In this document: in pieces, positions 21,910-32,770 of the stretch
How the letters are laid out: every line of letters starts with the position of its first letter
Position numbering within the stretch: the first letter of the stretch is position 1
Assembly: GCA_037903475.1 (NCBI GenBank)
Contig: JBAJFG010000009.1
Location: 434,001 to 498,000, forward strand
Direction of reading: 5' to 3'
DNA: 64,000 bases
Source: Ancylostoma caninum
Taxonomy: Eukaryota; Nematoda; Chromadorea; Rhabditida; Ancylostomatidae
Program-made: the position numbers and the translations under genes
Notes under the pieces: model-generated
What the model was told of the DNA's origin: nothing
The model's database searches: none
Seen by the model: the letters and a program-made list of their open reading frames with translations, nothing else

Positions 21910-22460
21910 ATGAGTACTGATTTTACCCAGTTATCTTTCACGGATCTGTTTGATGCAATATTAACTCGCTATTCGGACCCAGTTCTGGGTAAAATGTTGA
22001 TGACATTGATAGGTAAGATCACTCCTGATAGTGTAAATAAAACTGATGCAGGGATTGAAAAACTGGAGGACGAGAAACGTGAACGCAGTGTTGTGACCGC
22101 TGGGTTAGACGAGGCTATTCCAAATAGCTCTGCATCTTTCCGCCAAAATGATTTAGAGGAGAAAGTTACAAGGATACTGGACACACTTGACATTGAGTGT
22201 CGTCCGGTAGAACTTTATAGAATCGAAAGGTATGATTTGACCCGGACGAGGCTTGTCAAGCTAGTACTTCCAACTCGACATCACTGGTCATGGTGCCTGC
22301 CAACACCCGATTGTTAAGGACAGCAGGATTTCCGGATATTTTTGTCAGGAAAAGCATGACGGATGAGGAGCGCAAGAAGGATTACGAGCTCCGCCAGGAA
22401 GCTCTTAACAGAAACGCAGGTAAAAGAGGCAAAGAGTGGGTTGTCTATATGGGGAGTTGA
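21910..22460 (+). pseudogene. LINE ORF1 (nucleic-acid binding protein), frameshifted
   Basis: The first frame (21910-22317) contains ERSVVTAGLDEA and VTRILDTLDIECRPVELYRI, then RLVKLVLPTRHHW. The reading then continues in the next frame as NTRLLRTAGFPDIFVRKSMT, DEERKKDYELRQEALNRNAG and EWVVYMGS. This order (SVVVAGL-type block, RLVKV-type block, DIFVRKSMT, ELRQE, EWVVY) is typical of the CR1-group ORF1 in nematodes. One frameshift lies close to 22280. Confidence 0.75.
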
Positions 22461-22530
22461 GGCGTGTGTCTGAGCTCAGAGTAAGTCAGGGAAACTTCCA
22501 CTGACACATGGTGACTCTTCCACGTCTATT

Positions 22531-23641
22531 TTGAAATGTTTTCTGCTGAATTTTCGTAGTACACTAAATAAACTCCACCAATTACATTCCTTTATATACG
22601 AAAAAGATCCTGATTTGCTTTTTGTGACTGAATCATGGCTCAATGCCAAAATCAATGAGGCCGAGATCATTGCTGACACCCCCTATGTGATACATAGACA
22701 CGACCGGACTGATCGAAAAGGTGGCGGTGTGTTCTGTCTGCTAAGGGAATCTTTCCTCTCTACGAAGATGGAGTGTCGTAAGTTGCCTGGCTGATATTCT
22801 ACCCATTGATCTGATTACGCCTGCAAAAATTCGCCTTGTTTCAATTTACAGGCCCCCGAACAGCCTCAAAGAAGATGATGATGATCTGATTGAATGTTTG
22901 AGTTATCTATGTTCTACAAAAGACCCAGTAATTATTCTGGGAGACTTTAACATACACGTTGATTGGAGAAACCAAATTCCCAAAAATACACCTGCTAATC
23001 GAATATTTCAGTTTTTCATAGGTTCAGAGCTCAGACAATACGTTCTATTTCCTACCCGACTTGAATCTAGTCTTGACCTCATTTTCTCCTCAGAAGGCGT
23101 AATCCAGGATGTGACTCGCCTACCACCCTTTGCCTCTTCTGACCACAATGTGGTTTCTTTTCATGTAAAATGCCATTCTCATTCATCCACATGTCTACCA
23201 ATGCATGATTACCGCAGGGCTGATTTTGAGGGTTTAAAATTTCATCTTAACAATGTTGACTGGTGGGTTGATTGGTGGACAGCATTTGCTGACTATACTC
23301 CAATAAATGATGTCTACAAAAGATTTTGCGCTGTCATCTATGAAGCATTAGGAAGATTTGTTCCCTTCTCTTTTCAAAAGAGCTCCACCTTTCTTCGCTA
23401 CCCTTCACATATCACTGCACTGCTTGCTCATAAGGAGAGATTATACATTTCTATCTCAAATCCTGAACAAAGCAGCTTGTACAAAAAAGTATGTGCAGAC
23501 GTTGGCTTCCATATCCGCAAATCTCTGGCTAATGGAGAGAAGCGCCTTGCCTCAAAGAAGAATATGAAGCCACTCTACGCTCACTTACGAAACAGGAGTC
23601 AGTTGTTAGGCAAAAGCACGAGTTCGCTATTCAAATCATAA
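22531..23641 (+). pseudogene. LINE ORF2 endonuclease domain, truncated and frameshifted
   Basis: Apurinic-type endonuclease that would nick the target DNA. Seen in order: LLNFRSTLNKLHQL, LLFVTESWLN, a shift near 22790, then RLVSIYRPPNS, PVIILGDFNIHVDW with the catalytic GDFN, FPTRLESSLDLIFSS and SSDHNVVSFHV with the catalytic SDH. It runs on through the linker (YEALGRFVPF) and ends at 23641 before the reverse transcriptase. It complements the copy at 10746, which has a reverse transcriptase but no endonuclease; the two could belong to the same or sister families. Confidence 0.85.
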
Positions 23642-23650
23642 TCCGAGGAA

Positions 23651-24646
23651 GGTGAGGACACAACATTCTGACGCAAAAAATAGAAAAAAAGCATAAATTC
23701 AAAGAAAACACCTTCAATCCGAAAGGGAATGGACTAGGAAGTTAAGCAGATCAAAGGGCAATATATACTAGATGCGTGCGCTTGACGCGCTTGCGTCTTT
23801 ATGATGAAGGATAGGGCTAGTCGCACCGCTGACTCAGCTCAGGGGCACGCACCTGCGGCCGCGGCGGCCGTACGTGTACAACCCCTCGCAAGGTAATGCG
23901 TGCGTCTGACGCACGTAGCTAGTATAAATTGACCTATAAATTGCCCTTGAAACGGTCACTGGAACATGTGAGAATGAACAGATCATTCTCACAAATAAGC
24001 CTAAAAAATGGCGGAAAAAGCAGGACATGTTCGAAAATGAAACAAAACGGCAGAGATTTCGACCAGATAACATCAGAAATCACCGAAACTTATACGAGAT
24101 GCTGGTTAGTAATACTCCAAGAACTCCTAAGAATTTCACACTTCATGGATCGCATCCATCAGGTGCTTGAATGATGAAACGGACCCTGCAGAAAAAGTGT
24201 ATGATGACAAAACCCAAAAATTATGTAAACTAAAGAAGTGTATGCCCATTAAGTGACTTAGGTCGACCTGGGAGACCTTGAGGGAGACGTGTGGTCTCTG
24301 CCACATATATTCTTTGCGCCGTACATTGGCTCTGATAATACTGAGCATACGGTTGTAGTGCCCTCTAGGATCTCCTCGGTCACTTAACTTATTTAATCCC
24401 CCTACCTCGCCTAATGATTGCGACGCCTATCTTAGAAGTAACAAAACCACAATTTTTTCCGAGGATTTGCCCCGGACCCCAGTACGAAGCCCTCTTTGCT
24501 TTTTGACCCTTTTACGAAGACCAGCATGCCCCCGGGAAGACCGTGCTAGGGCCTGATGCCAACTCCCTGTGGAACCAACAAGCTAGATGATGGCTGCAGC
24601 ATCGATATTGTGCGCTGACAAGAACACAAGGTCACGGTTAAACCTA
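23651..24646. other. Intergenic with GC-rich segment
   Basis: A short GC-rich patch containing GGCCGCGGCGGCCG lies near 23855-23870, and a TGCGTGCG/GACGCAC-type short inverted pattern flanks it (about 23773 and 23898). No gene could be supported. Confidence 0.3.
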
Positions 24647-24660
24647 ACATATGTAGTTAA
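24647..24660. repeat. Target-site duplication of the SINE (3' side)
   Basis: ACATATGTAGTTAA here and again at 24954-24967 bracket the SINE exactly, 14 of 14 bases identical. Confidence 0.8.
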
Positions 24661-24953
24661 AGGAGGTAGTTAAAGGAGGAAAGTGGTCGGCGTTAATCAA
24701 TCCCGTCACGAGGGATGCGCCACGCATTCGACTTCATCTGAGCATCGTAGAGGCGTTGAATGCGCATGTGCCCTATACAATGACTTGCGGGGGGCACCCG
24801 ATGTATCAAGTCAGTGCTTCATCCTCCCAGACTCCTCTGGTACCAATTTACCGACCCCGGAGGGATGGAAGGCTTGGTTGGCTTCGGGCGGGATCGAACC
24901 ATCGATCGTGTGCGTGCGCAGCGAGCCTCTTACCACTGCGCCACACGCGCCCT
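24661..24953 (-). mobile_element. tRNA-derived SINE with intact promoter boxes
   Basis: Read on the minus strand, the element begins GGGCGCGTGTGGCGCAGTGG with a canonical A box (TGGCGCAGTGG, plus coordinates 24933-24943) and a canonical B box (GGTTCGATCCC, 24890-24900). This tRNA-like head of about 75 bases is followed by a 200-base unrelated body. Identical 14-bp target duplications lie on both sides. The 3' tail is not poly(A): it is two copies of CCTCCTTTAACTA, whose second half repeats the target site. The boxes suggest it could still be transcribed by RNA polymerase III. It is a non-autonomous retroposon that would depend on a LINE for copying. Confidence 0.8.
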
Positions 24954-24967
24954 ACATATGTAGTTAA
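24954..24967. repeat. Target-site duplication of the SINE (5' side)
   Basis: Second copy of ACATATGTAGTTAA, identical to 24647-24660. Confidence 0.8.
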
Positions 24968-27122
24968 TGGCATTAATAGCTGAATGCTCCTTCGCTGCAG
25001 CCGCTTTTCTTCAAGGGTGAGGCTGTACTCTTATGAGTTCTCCGAATCGTTGAATTTAATTTGTTACAACGCCATTAATTCCTGTGTAAGGGAGAAAATA
25101 TAGTGCTGGTACCTCTCCAACAAATTGAATTCAAAGTGAAATTGACCAATTGTGTGGCTTCTACGTTCCCCATATATAGTTCCTGTTAAAATGACGTATA
25201 TAAAAAATGTGGCTGCAACAAGAAGTAGGAATGATGATAAGTCATTTACTTCTCGACATAAATATTTATGCAACATTGAATTCAATTTCATCTGTCTCTG
25301 TAACAAGCAGGAGCGTAATCATTCTTTTTTATCAATCCACTTTTATCTCCACTATTGATTTTGTTTGAAGGTGGACACAGTGGGTAAAATATACATCACT
25401 TGGCATTGATTTAAATCACAAATCTTCCCTTCAGAGCGGGAATGCTGGAGCTTTTTTAAGTGAATTTAACACCAAAATCTGCCACAGAAAACGCCATGTG
25501 TATTCGGGAACATTTTTGGATAAGTTTGTGTAAGTGTTTGCCTACCAAACTCTGTGCTAAGAAAACATTTGCTCTGCATCCACATTGAACTGCCACCCTG
25601 GTTAAGAAATCATCAACGAGATCCTCGCCCACCCACAAATAGCTATCAGTCTTTGAGGAACAGATGGCAGCTTGCTGGGGACGAAATTAGCTATAAACTC
25701 GAGGTGCAGTCCTTCTCGAAAAGATAGATTGTGTAGCTGCAGGAATGCTGTAGGACCTGAACGATGCGTGCAAGAGCATGCTCCAAGTGAGAGGGTCGAG
25801 TAGGTCCTGCCGTGATTCTGCGACCGCGATCCTATGAAACTGCACGTGCAATCCGGCTACTTGCTGGACAAGGACTGTGTAACTGCCGGAGAGACATGTT
25901 GGATCCATGTTTGTCTTTCCTGAATCTCCGAGAACGCGTTCAAGACTGCTATGTTGGCGTCCAGGAAGATCTAGGTGGTAGTAAGCCCCTTGAACCGAAG
26001 GTTGCCGTTAGCTGTCAGCCCTGGTTTGCAACCATGGAGGTCCTGCGGGCTAACTGACAGAAGTGGTCTTCTAGTGATGTGATTTCTGCAAAACCTGAAC
26101 AACAAGAGTTTCGAACCTTCAACCATGAAGTACTCTATCGAAAAGGAGTCATTGCTAACTCGACTAACTACAACGTTAAGCTCGAATCGTGAACAAAATG
26201 CCTTCAGGAAGACTTTTTAGCGAAAAAAGTTGGGAGTTTAGGAGTTCAGCGGAGCTCACAGTTCGATTTCGAACTGTGAGTTCACCTGCAAGTATGGTCC
26301 CGGTTTCATCCTAACACTCAACCACATATTCGAGCCAATGAAACCTACATTGCTTATCCACAGAGTTCTCTGTAAGCTGGGAGTGAGCTGCCAGCTGACT
26401 CGCAACTCACAGAGAACTCTGCGGATACGCTGAGACTTCATCGTTGAGTGACGGTTTCAGGTTTACTACCACCCCTGGTTTTATGTTCAACTCGTTGTAC
26501 GCAATATTTGACAGCACTTCCTCTTCTTATTTACCGTCTTGCTATGCAGTACCGTTCGGGATTCAAGTCATATTTGGCTTTTGAAATTTTCTGGAATGGA
26601 ATGAGGTCGAATATACGCCGCTTATTAGATAACGCACACAAGGTGGCGTTCCTACCATCTCTATTCGATGCAGTGCCAAAACTTTGTTCATTCACCTACT
26701 TTTCTGCACGTTTACAGGTGATGATAAAGCAATAGAATGCGATGACGCCAAAACGTTAGCCGAATAAACGTGAATATCATTGGTAAACTTGTTAGCCGAA
26801 CACGAGGTTAGTAATACTTTTTATTGGCCAAGGTTATGCCAAGATTACTATGCCGAGGTTCAATGAAAAACTTACTAACTGACTACTATGCCGAGGTTCA
26901 ATGACGACCGGACTTGGGAAGTGAATATCAATCTTGGTGTATTGCTCAACTAACTATTTTTCTATTACTACACTACTAACTATGCCATTCAAGGACAGTC
27001 GAACATAGGATCTACTGATGATAAAGCTTTTACTCTTTATGAATAGAAAATTATCAAAGCTATTTTAACAATTATGCGTCAATTGCATCGAGGAATAATA
27101 GATCAGATATCAGGTATCTCAG
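24968..27122. other. Intergenic with hairpins and a short direct repeat
   Basis: No gene supported. A 12-bp-arm hairpin (CTCACAGTTCGA with its complement) sits at 26256-26281. A longer inverted pair (CACAGAGTTCTCTGT and its complement) lies at about 26357-26423. The 20-mer ACTATGCCGAGGTTCAATGA occurs at 26847 and 26885. Coding-like minus-strand sequence at 25687-25950 has stops in every frame. Confidence 0.4.
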
Positions 27123-29301
27123 CTAATCTCCTTGGCAGTTGTGCAAAGGAGGTGGTTTGCTTCTCGATCTCCATCGCAGCAGATGTAAGGCGTTCGTGAT
27201 CGCCGTCAACGAGTTCATCACAGAGATAATCATGAGGTTCAGCATCTTGTTGCGGAAGTTACGGGCAAAACTCCAGGCACACGGCTGACGATACATCTTG
27301 CGAGACCTGATTACCCTGCATAGCTTCAATATTCAGCAAACTATATATATTTCCACAAACTTACGGTACAAGCTCGCTAACGCCATCCCATTTCATTGGC
27401 GGGCAGATATCACCATCGTGTGGATCGTTGTCAATGGTAGAGCAACAAAACTTCGGAGCGTAACAAATATAAGTAGTATTATAAATCTCTGTTACCTCAT
27501 TTGAGCATTTGTGGATCCAACGGTTGGATAGACGAAACGTGTGCTGCCACTAAATCACACTCTAAACCTACATGCAGTAATAACATTGTCCATAGTAACT
27601 AACCGGCTGATTCCCTTCGAGAAGAGATGTATAATCGATTTGTCCCTGGCTGTAGTAATCACTCACGCTGTGGAAACCGCAACACTCCAACTGAAGAGAA
27701 GAATCAAAATAGAAACGCTTGTGTAGCTGCAGAATTTTTACCTAAGAAGAACATATATAAACAACCTTCTCGTGAATGGCGTGAACAATCTTATTCAGAA
27801 TATCATCTTTCCCATCTAACGCCACTTTCATCACGTGTATGAACAAGTGGATCATATCCTGGCTAGCACCTGCGGCGTCATTCGGATAACGCGAAGCATC
27901 CAAGAATAGAAGGGCTTGAATAACCATGAGAATCTTATGAAGAAAAGATCATAACTGTATTTAGTCACTCACAACTACCAGGTAAGAGAAGGATGGATAT
28001 TGCAATAACGGCTATCACTCCCCATAGGTTACTTCCAATGTTGATGCCATATTTGAAGCACTACAAAAAAATTCAGGTAAAAGAAAAAAGGGTTTCTGAC
28101 CTTGAGAGGGCATTACGATTGCTGGTTTGGTTGCTGATTTTCGCGCGGCGCTAACTGCACAACACAAACGGCGTATGTGGAGATATGTGTACATGAAGTT
28201 TGAGGCACACTATGGTGAATGAGTAACAAACGGTTCAAGATGCTCCAATACGGCATGTTCTTTTTGTAACCAGGAATTTTTTTCTGCGTGCTTCCATCTG
28301 AGTTTTTGAAAGAATGTACGAACGATGTTGTTTTTGTGGGGTACAGTAGATTCCTTTCTAGCTTTCAGCCAAGAGCGCGCAGGACTTCAGAAGCGTTCTG
28401 GGTCACAGCCAAAAATCCAAAAGTAAACAGGAAAGATGAGAGCATTGCTATTATAAAAAAGCTTGAGCAAGACCTCTGCGGGTCTTGATATACATACGTG
28501 GGGTGGGGGTGCTACGGCACCTTATAAATGCTCAAAAGCACGATTTGGTATTAATGTACCGCTGTTATACTACTGCATTGGCAACTAAGGTGAGTTCTAT
28601 CTTGCCTGTGACTCCAGTATTGTTTGAAGCGTACGAATTGGATGAAAGATATCCTGTAGGCTGGCTTTATGTCCAAGGAGCGAATTCACAAGATATGCGG
28701 TCAATCCCAAGGAAGCCGACAAACACACAACGTGGAACAACACCCCCTACGCACTGCGTTGAAACCGAAGAAAGATCATACGCTCTCGTTGCTATGCAAC
28801 TGTATGTACAGAGAAAAATGTATTTTTCTCATATTTACCTGGTGAATTAACACCACGTTGATTGCTGCCATAAGAACACCACCTGTGAAAGGCACGAGAT
28901 CATACCACCTAGTGGAGGCGACCATCTAAACTTGCTCAAGTCAGCGCTTCAAATGGGTGAGTAGAAAAGCGTAGTTTCAGATCTAATAAAATGTGGAAAA
29001 GCTAACGTTTGAACTCAGTTTGTCGAAAGACACAACATCACCATGAAGCTTTTCTATGCGCCGAGCCATAAAACCCATTGGTTGGGACTTCACGTAGAGT
29101 GAGCTAATTATTACGCAAGCGGCTAGCATGAACTGAAATTTCTTGCGAATGCAGGTTAAGATTTTCTCGTGAAAATCACTCACTTGTGCAAGTTGGTAGC
29201 AAATCGCTATGTAAACTTTTGGATGACTGCGAATCAGAACAAGAGGTTGCTTCTTTTTCTTTTTGGGTGAAGAGGTGGCTGCTGTTAGTAGCGGTGTAGT
29301 A
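27123..29301 (-). CDS. Divergent tetraspanin
   Basis: Four-helix membrane scaffold protein that would organise receptors and adhesion proteins at the cell surface. Eight exons join in phase on the minus strand: 29184-29301, 29042-29132, 28839-28882, 27973-28060, 27766-27914, 27604-27690, 27365-27486 and 27123-27315. In order they give a lysine-rich cytosolic start (SSPKKKKKQPL), helix 1 (VYIAICYQLAQFMLAACVII), a short loop, helix 2 (GGVLMAAINVVLIHQ, from a 44-nt exon) and helix 3 (LWGVIAVIAISILLL). The large extracellular loop has the diagnostic CCG (LECCGFHSVSDYY), a second CC (YAPKFCCSTIDND) and CPP. Helix 4 (LNLMIISVMNSLTAITNALH) and a basic tail to the TAG follow. The start codon was not found. 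The acceptor of exon 7 may instead be 27450. The CCG, second CC and helix order make the family call fairly safe. Confidence 0.8.
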
Positions 29302-30948
29302 CTGCAAATGTTTGCATTAATCCACAAGTCCTCACCGACACCTTACAGGACGAACTTTAATTAATCATTTTTCGTTAGTTATGCCCTATTTCAAAAAAAG
29401 GTACACAATAAATATTATAGGAAGCGTGTGCAAGGCTACCATATCCTCATTTTCGTAAATCCTACAGCGTTAGCAGCAATGAAATCCCATTGCGATTTTT
29501 GAAACGCTCTAATCTCTATCTACAAATATAAGACAGGATAGGAAGAATATCAAGAGATGACAGCAGTTATAGTAGAAAAGCAAACCGCCAGAAAGAAACG
29601 ATCTATCTCCCATCTGTTTACTGAAGAAGAGTCTGATCACCTTCCTAAAAACTTCATCATCACCACCTTCACCAAAAACTAGCACGATTATTTGATTTCT
29701 ATACAACAAATACCGGAAAGACTGTCGCTCTCCTTCTACTCTCGATGAACCTCGGTCCTGGGCTAATAAAGACCATCAGCCTGATGATACGGTTAATGTC
29801 AGACTCTCAGGCTTTTTTTCGGTGCACACTTCGTTTGCTCTGCTTAAGCGTTCTACCTTTCTCACTTAACACTGGCGCACTGCTCACACATTAGTACCCC
29901 CATTTTCCTATTTCTCCTTAACAACCAAATCTTGAAAGTTCCTCATGCATCTGGCGCACGTTGGATTACGCCTCTTCTACTAACTGGCGCTAACGCAATC
30001 CACACTTCACCTATGGTAGACTCGTTCCCTAGCATTTTCTTCACTTCGAGGGGCCGAGACCTCTTTGGCCGTGAGTGAGCCCATTTTATATCATCTTTCC
30101 TACTGCTGGACGAAATCGCAGCGCTCAACCGTATATGGACCTATGTATAAGATAAAGTTTTGCGCACTGTTGAACGTCGATGCACTTTCCACTTATTACT
30201 GGGTCTGTTTATGAGCATCTCAACCACTTCATGCCCCATGAACACCTTTCGCACCTCTCTGGGAACCTCATGTGACATGTCTTCCACAGCTGGTGCCGGT
30301 GCATCGCTACGCAGTCCTGGTGACTTCCACGGCAAAAGATCCCGTCCGTTTGGGGAAATGCCGTTTGGACAACTTTGCCTGGCTGCCCTATCATTGATTT
30401 ACATGGGATAAAAAACGATGAAAAAAGTCAGGATAAAAACGAGCTGCAAATGATAACAGCTAGCATGGGTATATAAGCGAAGGAAAAGGGTAAGTATCAT
30501 TCAGATGCAGGGAAGAATAACCGACACGGCTGGGATGTAGCGTTAACAAGCCTACATAGCAGTTCAGCAGTCACTAGGTTCCAGCGCATGGAGGGTGCAT
30601 TTTTAGAGCTAGCAGTCATAAACGCATAACCAAGCGAGACCAGGTTAGCAATCCTACTTTTGCGTCATACATCTCCTAACATTACCTGGTCTATATTTGA
30701 GCAATCACTTTAACCATCTTTGGTTTCGTGATTAACGCCTTATGCATCCCAGCCTAGGACAACTTCGCTTCCCCCATTATTGAACGCTTGCGCACTCTTC
30801 CTGTGGGGGGGGGCAAGTAGTGGGAAAAGAAGAATCTCGAAAATTGGAAACCCTTTGCAGCGATATAAGTGGTCGCTTCAAGGTGGCTTAATTTTGGAGA
30901 ACATGTTCAACCACTCAAGTCGGCAGCCAGTGAACGGATGAAGGATTA
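29302..30948. other. Intergenic, unresolved degenerate coding-like stretch
   Basis: Between about 29943 and 30400 the minus strand is largely open in changing frames (for example PAPAVEDMSHEVPREVRKVF, then RPLEVKKMLGNESTIGEV), which suggests an old transposon or pseudogene. No family is recognised. A 10-base G run lies near 30805. The first exon and promoter of the tetraspanin should lie just above 29301 but were not identified. Confidence 0.3.
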
Positions 30949-31083
30949 CTATGAATCCAGCATATCATCCAGATGCAGCATAACAAATGTGAATGATAAG
31001 AGGGCACGGTTGTCCAAAAGGCTTATCTCGTCCGTTTGCCGTCCCTTATATGATTTGACAAACATGAACCAATCTAATTCATT
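30949..31083 (-). CDS. Probable C-terminal exon of an unidentified protein
   Basis: After a good acceptor (CATCACATTCAG) the frame NELDWFMFVKSYKGRQTDEI, then SLLDNRALLSFTFVMLHLDDMLDS, runs to a TAG at 30949. It begins in phase 0, which fits the donor CAGCAC|gtgagt at 31492 of the exon just upstream. The composition is protein-like but I know no family for it. It could be the end of the unidentified gene at 36-40.7 kb or of a separate gene. Confidence 0.4.
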   Translation of the reverse strand, partial: NELDWFMFVKSYKGRQTDEISLLDNRALLSFTFVMLHLDDMLDS

Positions 31084-31491
31084 CTGAATGTGATGGGAAC
31101 ACCTTTCAGTCATCAGTGCAAATATGGATGCCCAAAAGTGGGTCAAAACACATCCCATTCAAAGGTGAAATCAAAATTTGCAATCCTCTCATAAATAGTA
31201 TATTTCGACTAGCTGAAAACGTTGCTTTAGCTTTTGACAACAGTGGCTAGTTCTCGTGCACAGACACACACACATGATCATTAGAAAGTATGATAGCAAT
31301 CACGAATTTGTCTACAACCTAACGATCCCCAAGCCATCAGACCGAAAAGAAATCCGTAATTTGGTTGTGAGCTCCTCTTTAACAAAGCTCCGTATTGAGT
31401 GGATCATCACAGTCGTACACCAAAGTCCGTTTGCGTCCCTATATCCTTTCGTCATTCTTCGAAAATGGTAGACAGTCACTTGCTCACTCAC

Positions 31492-31620
31492 GTGCTGAAT
31501 GGACTTGATGATGCTGTCGTCGGTTGAGCCGGTGATTCTTCTGCAAATAACTGTTGCACTGCTTAAAGAGCGTCGTAAAAGTCGGAATGTGAGTAGGCCA
31601 ACCACTTTTTGATAGTTCAG
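31492..31620 (-). CDS. Probable internal exon of the same unidentified protein
   Basis: Ends at a strong donor (CAC|gtgagt). The chosen frame reads VVGLLTFRLLRRSLSSATVI then RRITGSTDDSIIKSIQH and joins the exon at 31083 in phase 0. The 5' limit is uncertain: possible acceptors lie before AAGAATCACC (exon start about 31541) or farther upstream. All three frames are fairly open here, so the call is tentative. Confidence 0.35.
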
Positions 31621-31795
31621 CAATGATGACGGAGGCTGCCGGCCATGAACCGCCGCTTATCGACACAACCTTAACTAATGCGACTAACTTAATGGGTTCC
31701 GCTTATTGTTCAACAGCCACTATCAGTACTGAGAGTATGGTAATCACTAGGACATTTGAATTATCGAGTGTATATCATCGTGAGGGAAAAGGAGG

Positions 31796-31977
31796 TGTAA
31801 CCAGACGACTCTGATTGGCGCATTCGGGCCGCTCGTCACACCGACCTTTTGGAACTCGTACGGCGTCGATTACATAACACATGGTGTATTGATGCGTTGC
31901 GCCGTATGAATTCAAACGGGAAACACTTTGGCATGACAGGTGGCTGGAATGCGCCAATCAGAGTCGCATGGTTGCAG
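31796..31977. mobile_element. Foldback element, about 180 bp
   Basis: The left half (ACGACTCTGATTGGCGCATT near 31805) is repeated in reverse complement by the right half (AATGCGCCAATCAGAGTCGC near 31949), and the match extends with gaps to the centre around ACACATGGTG at 31880. The CGACTCTGATTGGCGCATTC core is identical in both arms. No flanking duplication was clear. It is probably a short palindromic MITE. Confidence 0.6.
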
Positions 31978-32369
31978 CTCTTTCATTTCCGAACTATTAG
32001 GTTGTTGCAAAAGAAATGGCGTTTTTTTCACGTTGACTCTATTTTCTTTCGCAGCTTTAGTGTACGATAACTTCAGCAAACCATAAAAGTAGTTTAATTA
32101 GCAGCTATCATTGCTTATCGTATGAGCGGGTCCCAGACACGGTACGTCTATATCTCGTGGAACAGCGAAGCCAAGAACAACAAGAACTTCGTCCTCATAT
32201 CGTCGTGTTTGGCGAATTTTTTCTTTCGGAGTAAGAGTTTCTGGAGCTGGAAAAGCGGCATAAATACTACAATTTTTTTGAAGAATATGATTGCTACACG
32301 AAAGTTTCTTATTTAAATTATCAAAGTTCAAGTAAGCTGTCGGAAGCAAATTTCGGCCGAAATTTGTGC

Positions 32370-32770
32370 TGCAAAAAATGGGCTCTTGAGCATCTCGAGC
32401 GTTTTTCCAGCAGACAGCTCCTTGGGGCCATTATAGCAGTAGATGTTGTCGGAGGTGTATTTTCTGAAAAGCAGGTTGGAGAGAATCATCCAGAAGGAAT
32501 CCTAGAAATAACAAGGAAAATGCTTCAAAAAATGCCCATCCACAGTTCTCCAACAGCGAAGCCGTTGCACCAGAGCTCACATATGGAGTGAGTACTGACA
32601 CCATGATCTAATAGAAAGAAGCTGTTTTGGAGCCGTATTGCTTGTATTCTGATAGAAAAATCAAGGAAATTTTAAAAATTGAGAACGAGTCTTCTGAGCA
32701 TTTTCAATCATTTCACATCTGCTAACTGCAGGGAAAGTCTATTATACTTGTCTATTATACTCATTGAATA
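32370..32770 (+). repeat. Diverged repeat, copy B (copy A near 17.0 kb)
   Basis: Aligns with 17040-17420: TTGGAGAGAATCATCCAGAA here against TTGGAGAGAATCATTAAGCA there, then AGAAATAACAAGGAAAATG in both, and GTTGCACCAGAGCTCACA against GTTGCACCGGAGCTCACA. A single frame is open for 75 codons in this copy (MCCKKWALEHLERF onward) but is interrupted in the other. Unknown identity. Confidence 0.5.

Larger units (their letters stand above)
21880..23650 (+). mobile_element. CR1-like LINE, 5' half only (ORF1 and endonuclease)
   Basis: Carries an ORF1 followed by the endonuclease half of ORF2, then stops near 23641 before any reverse transcriptase motif. This is unusual, because target-primed insertion normally loses the 5' end and not the 3' end; a later deletion or recombination is the likely cause. 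Frameshifts occur in both ORFs. Confidence 0.75.

Noticed and set aside
24880..24953. Functional tRNA gene
   Set aside because: Promoter boxes are good but acceptor and anticodon stems do not pair well, and the sequence continues into a SINE body with target duplications.
24683..24983. Plus-strand frames of 75-94 codons
   Set aside because: Lie entirely within the SINE.
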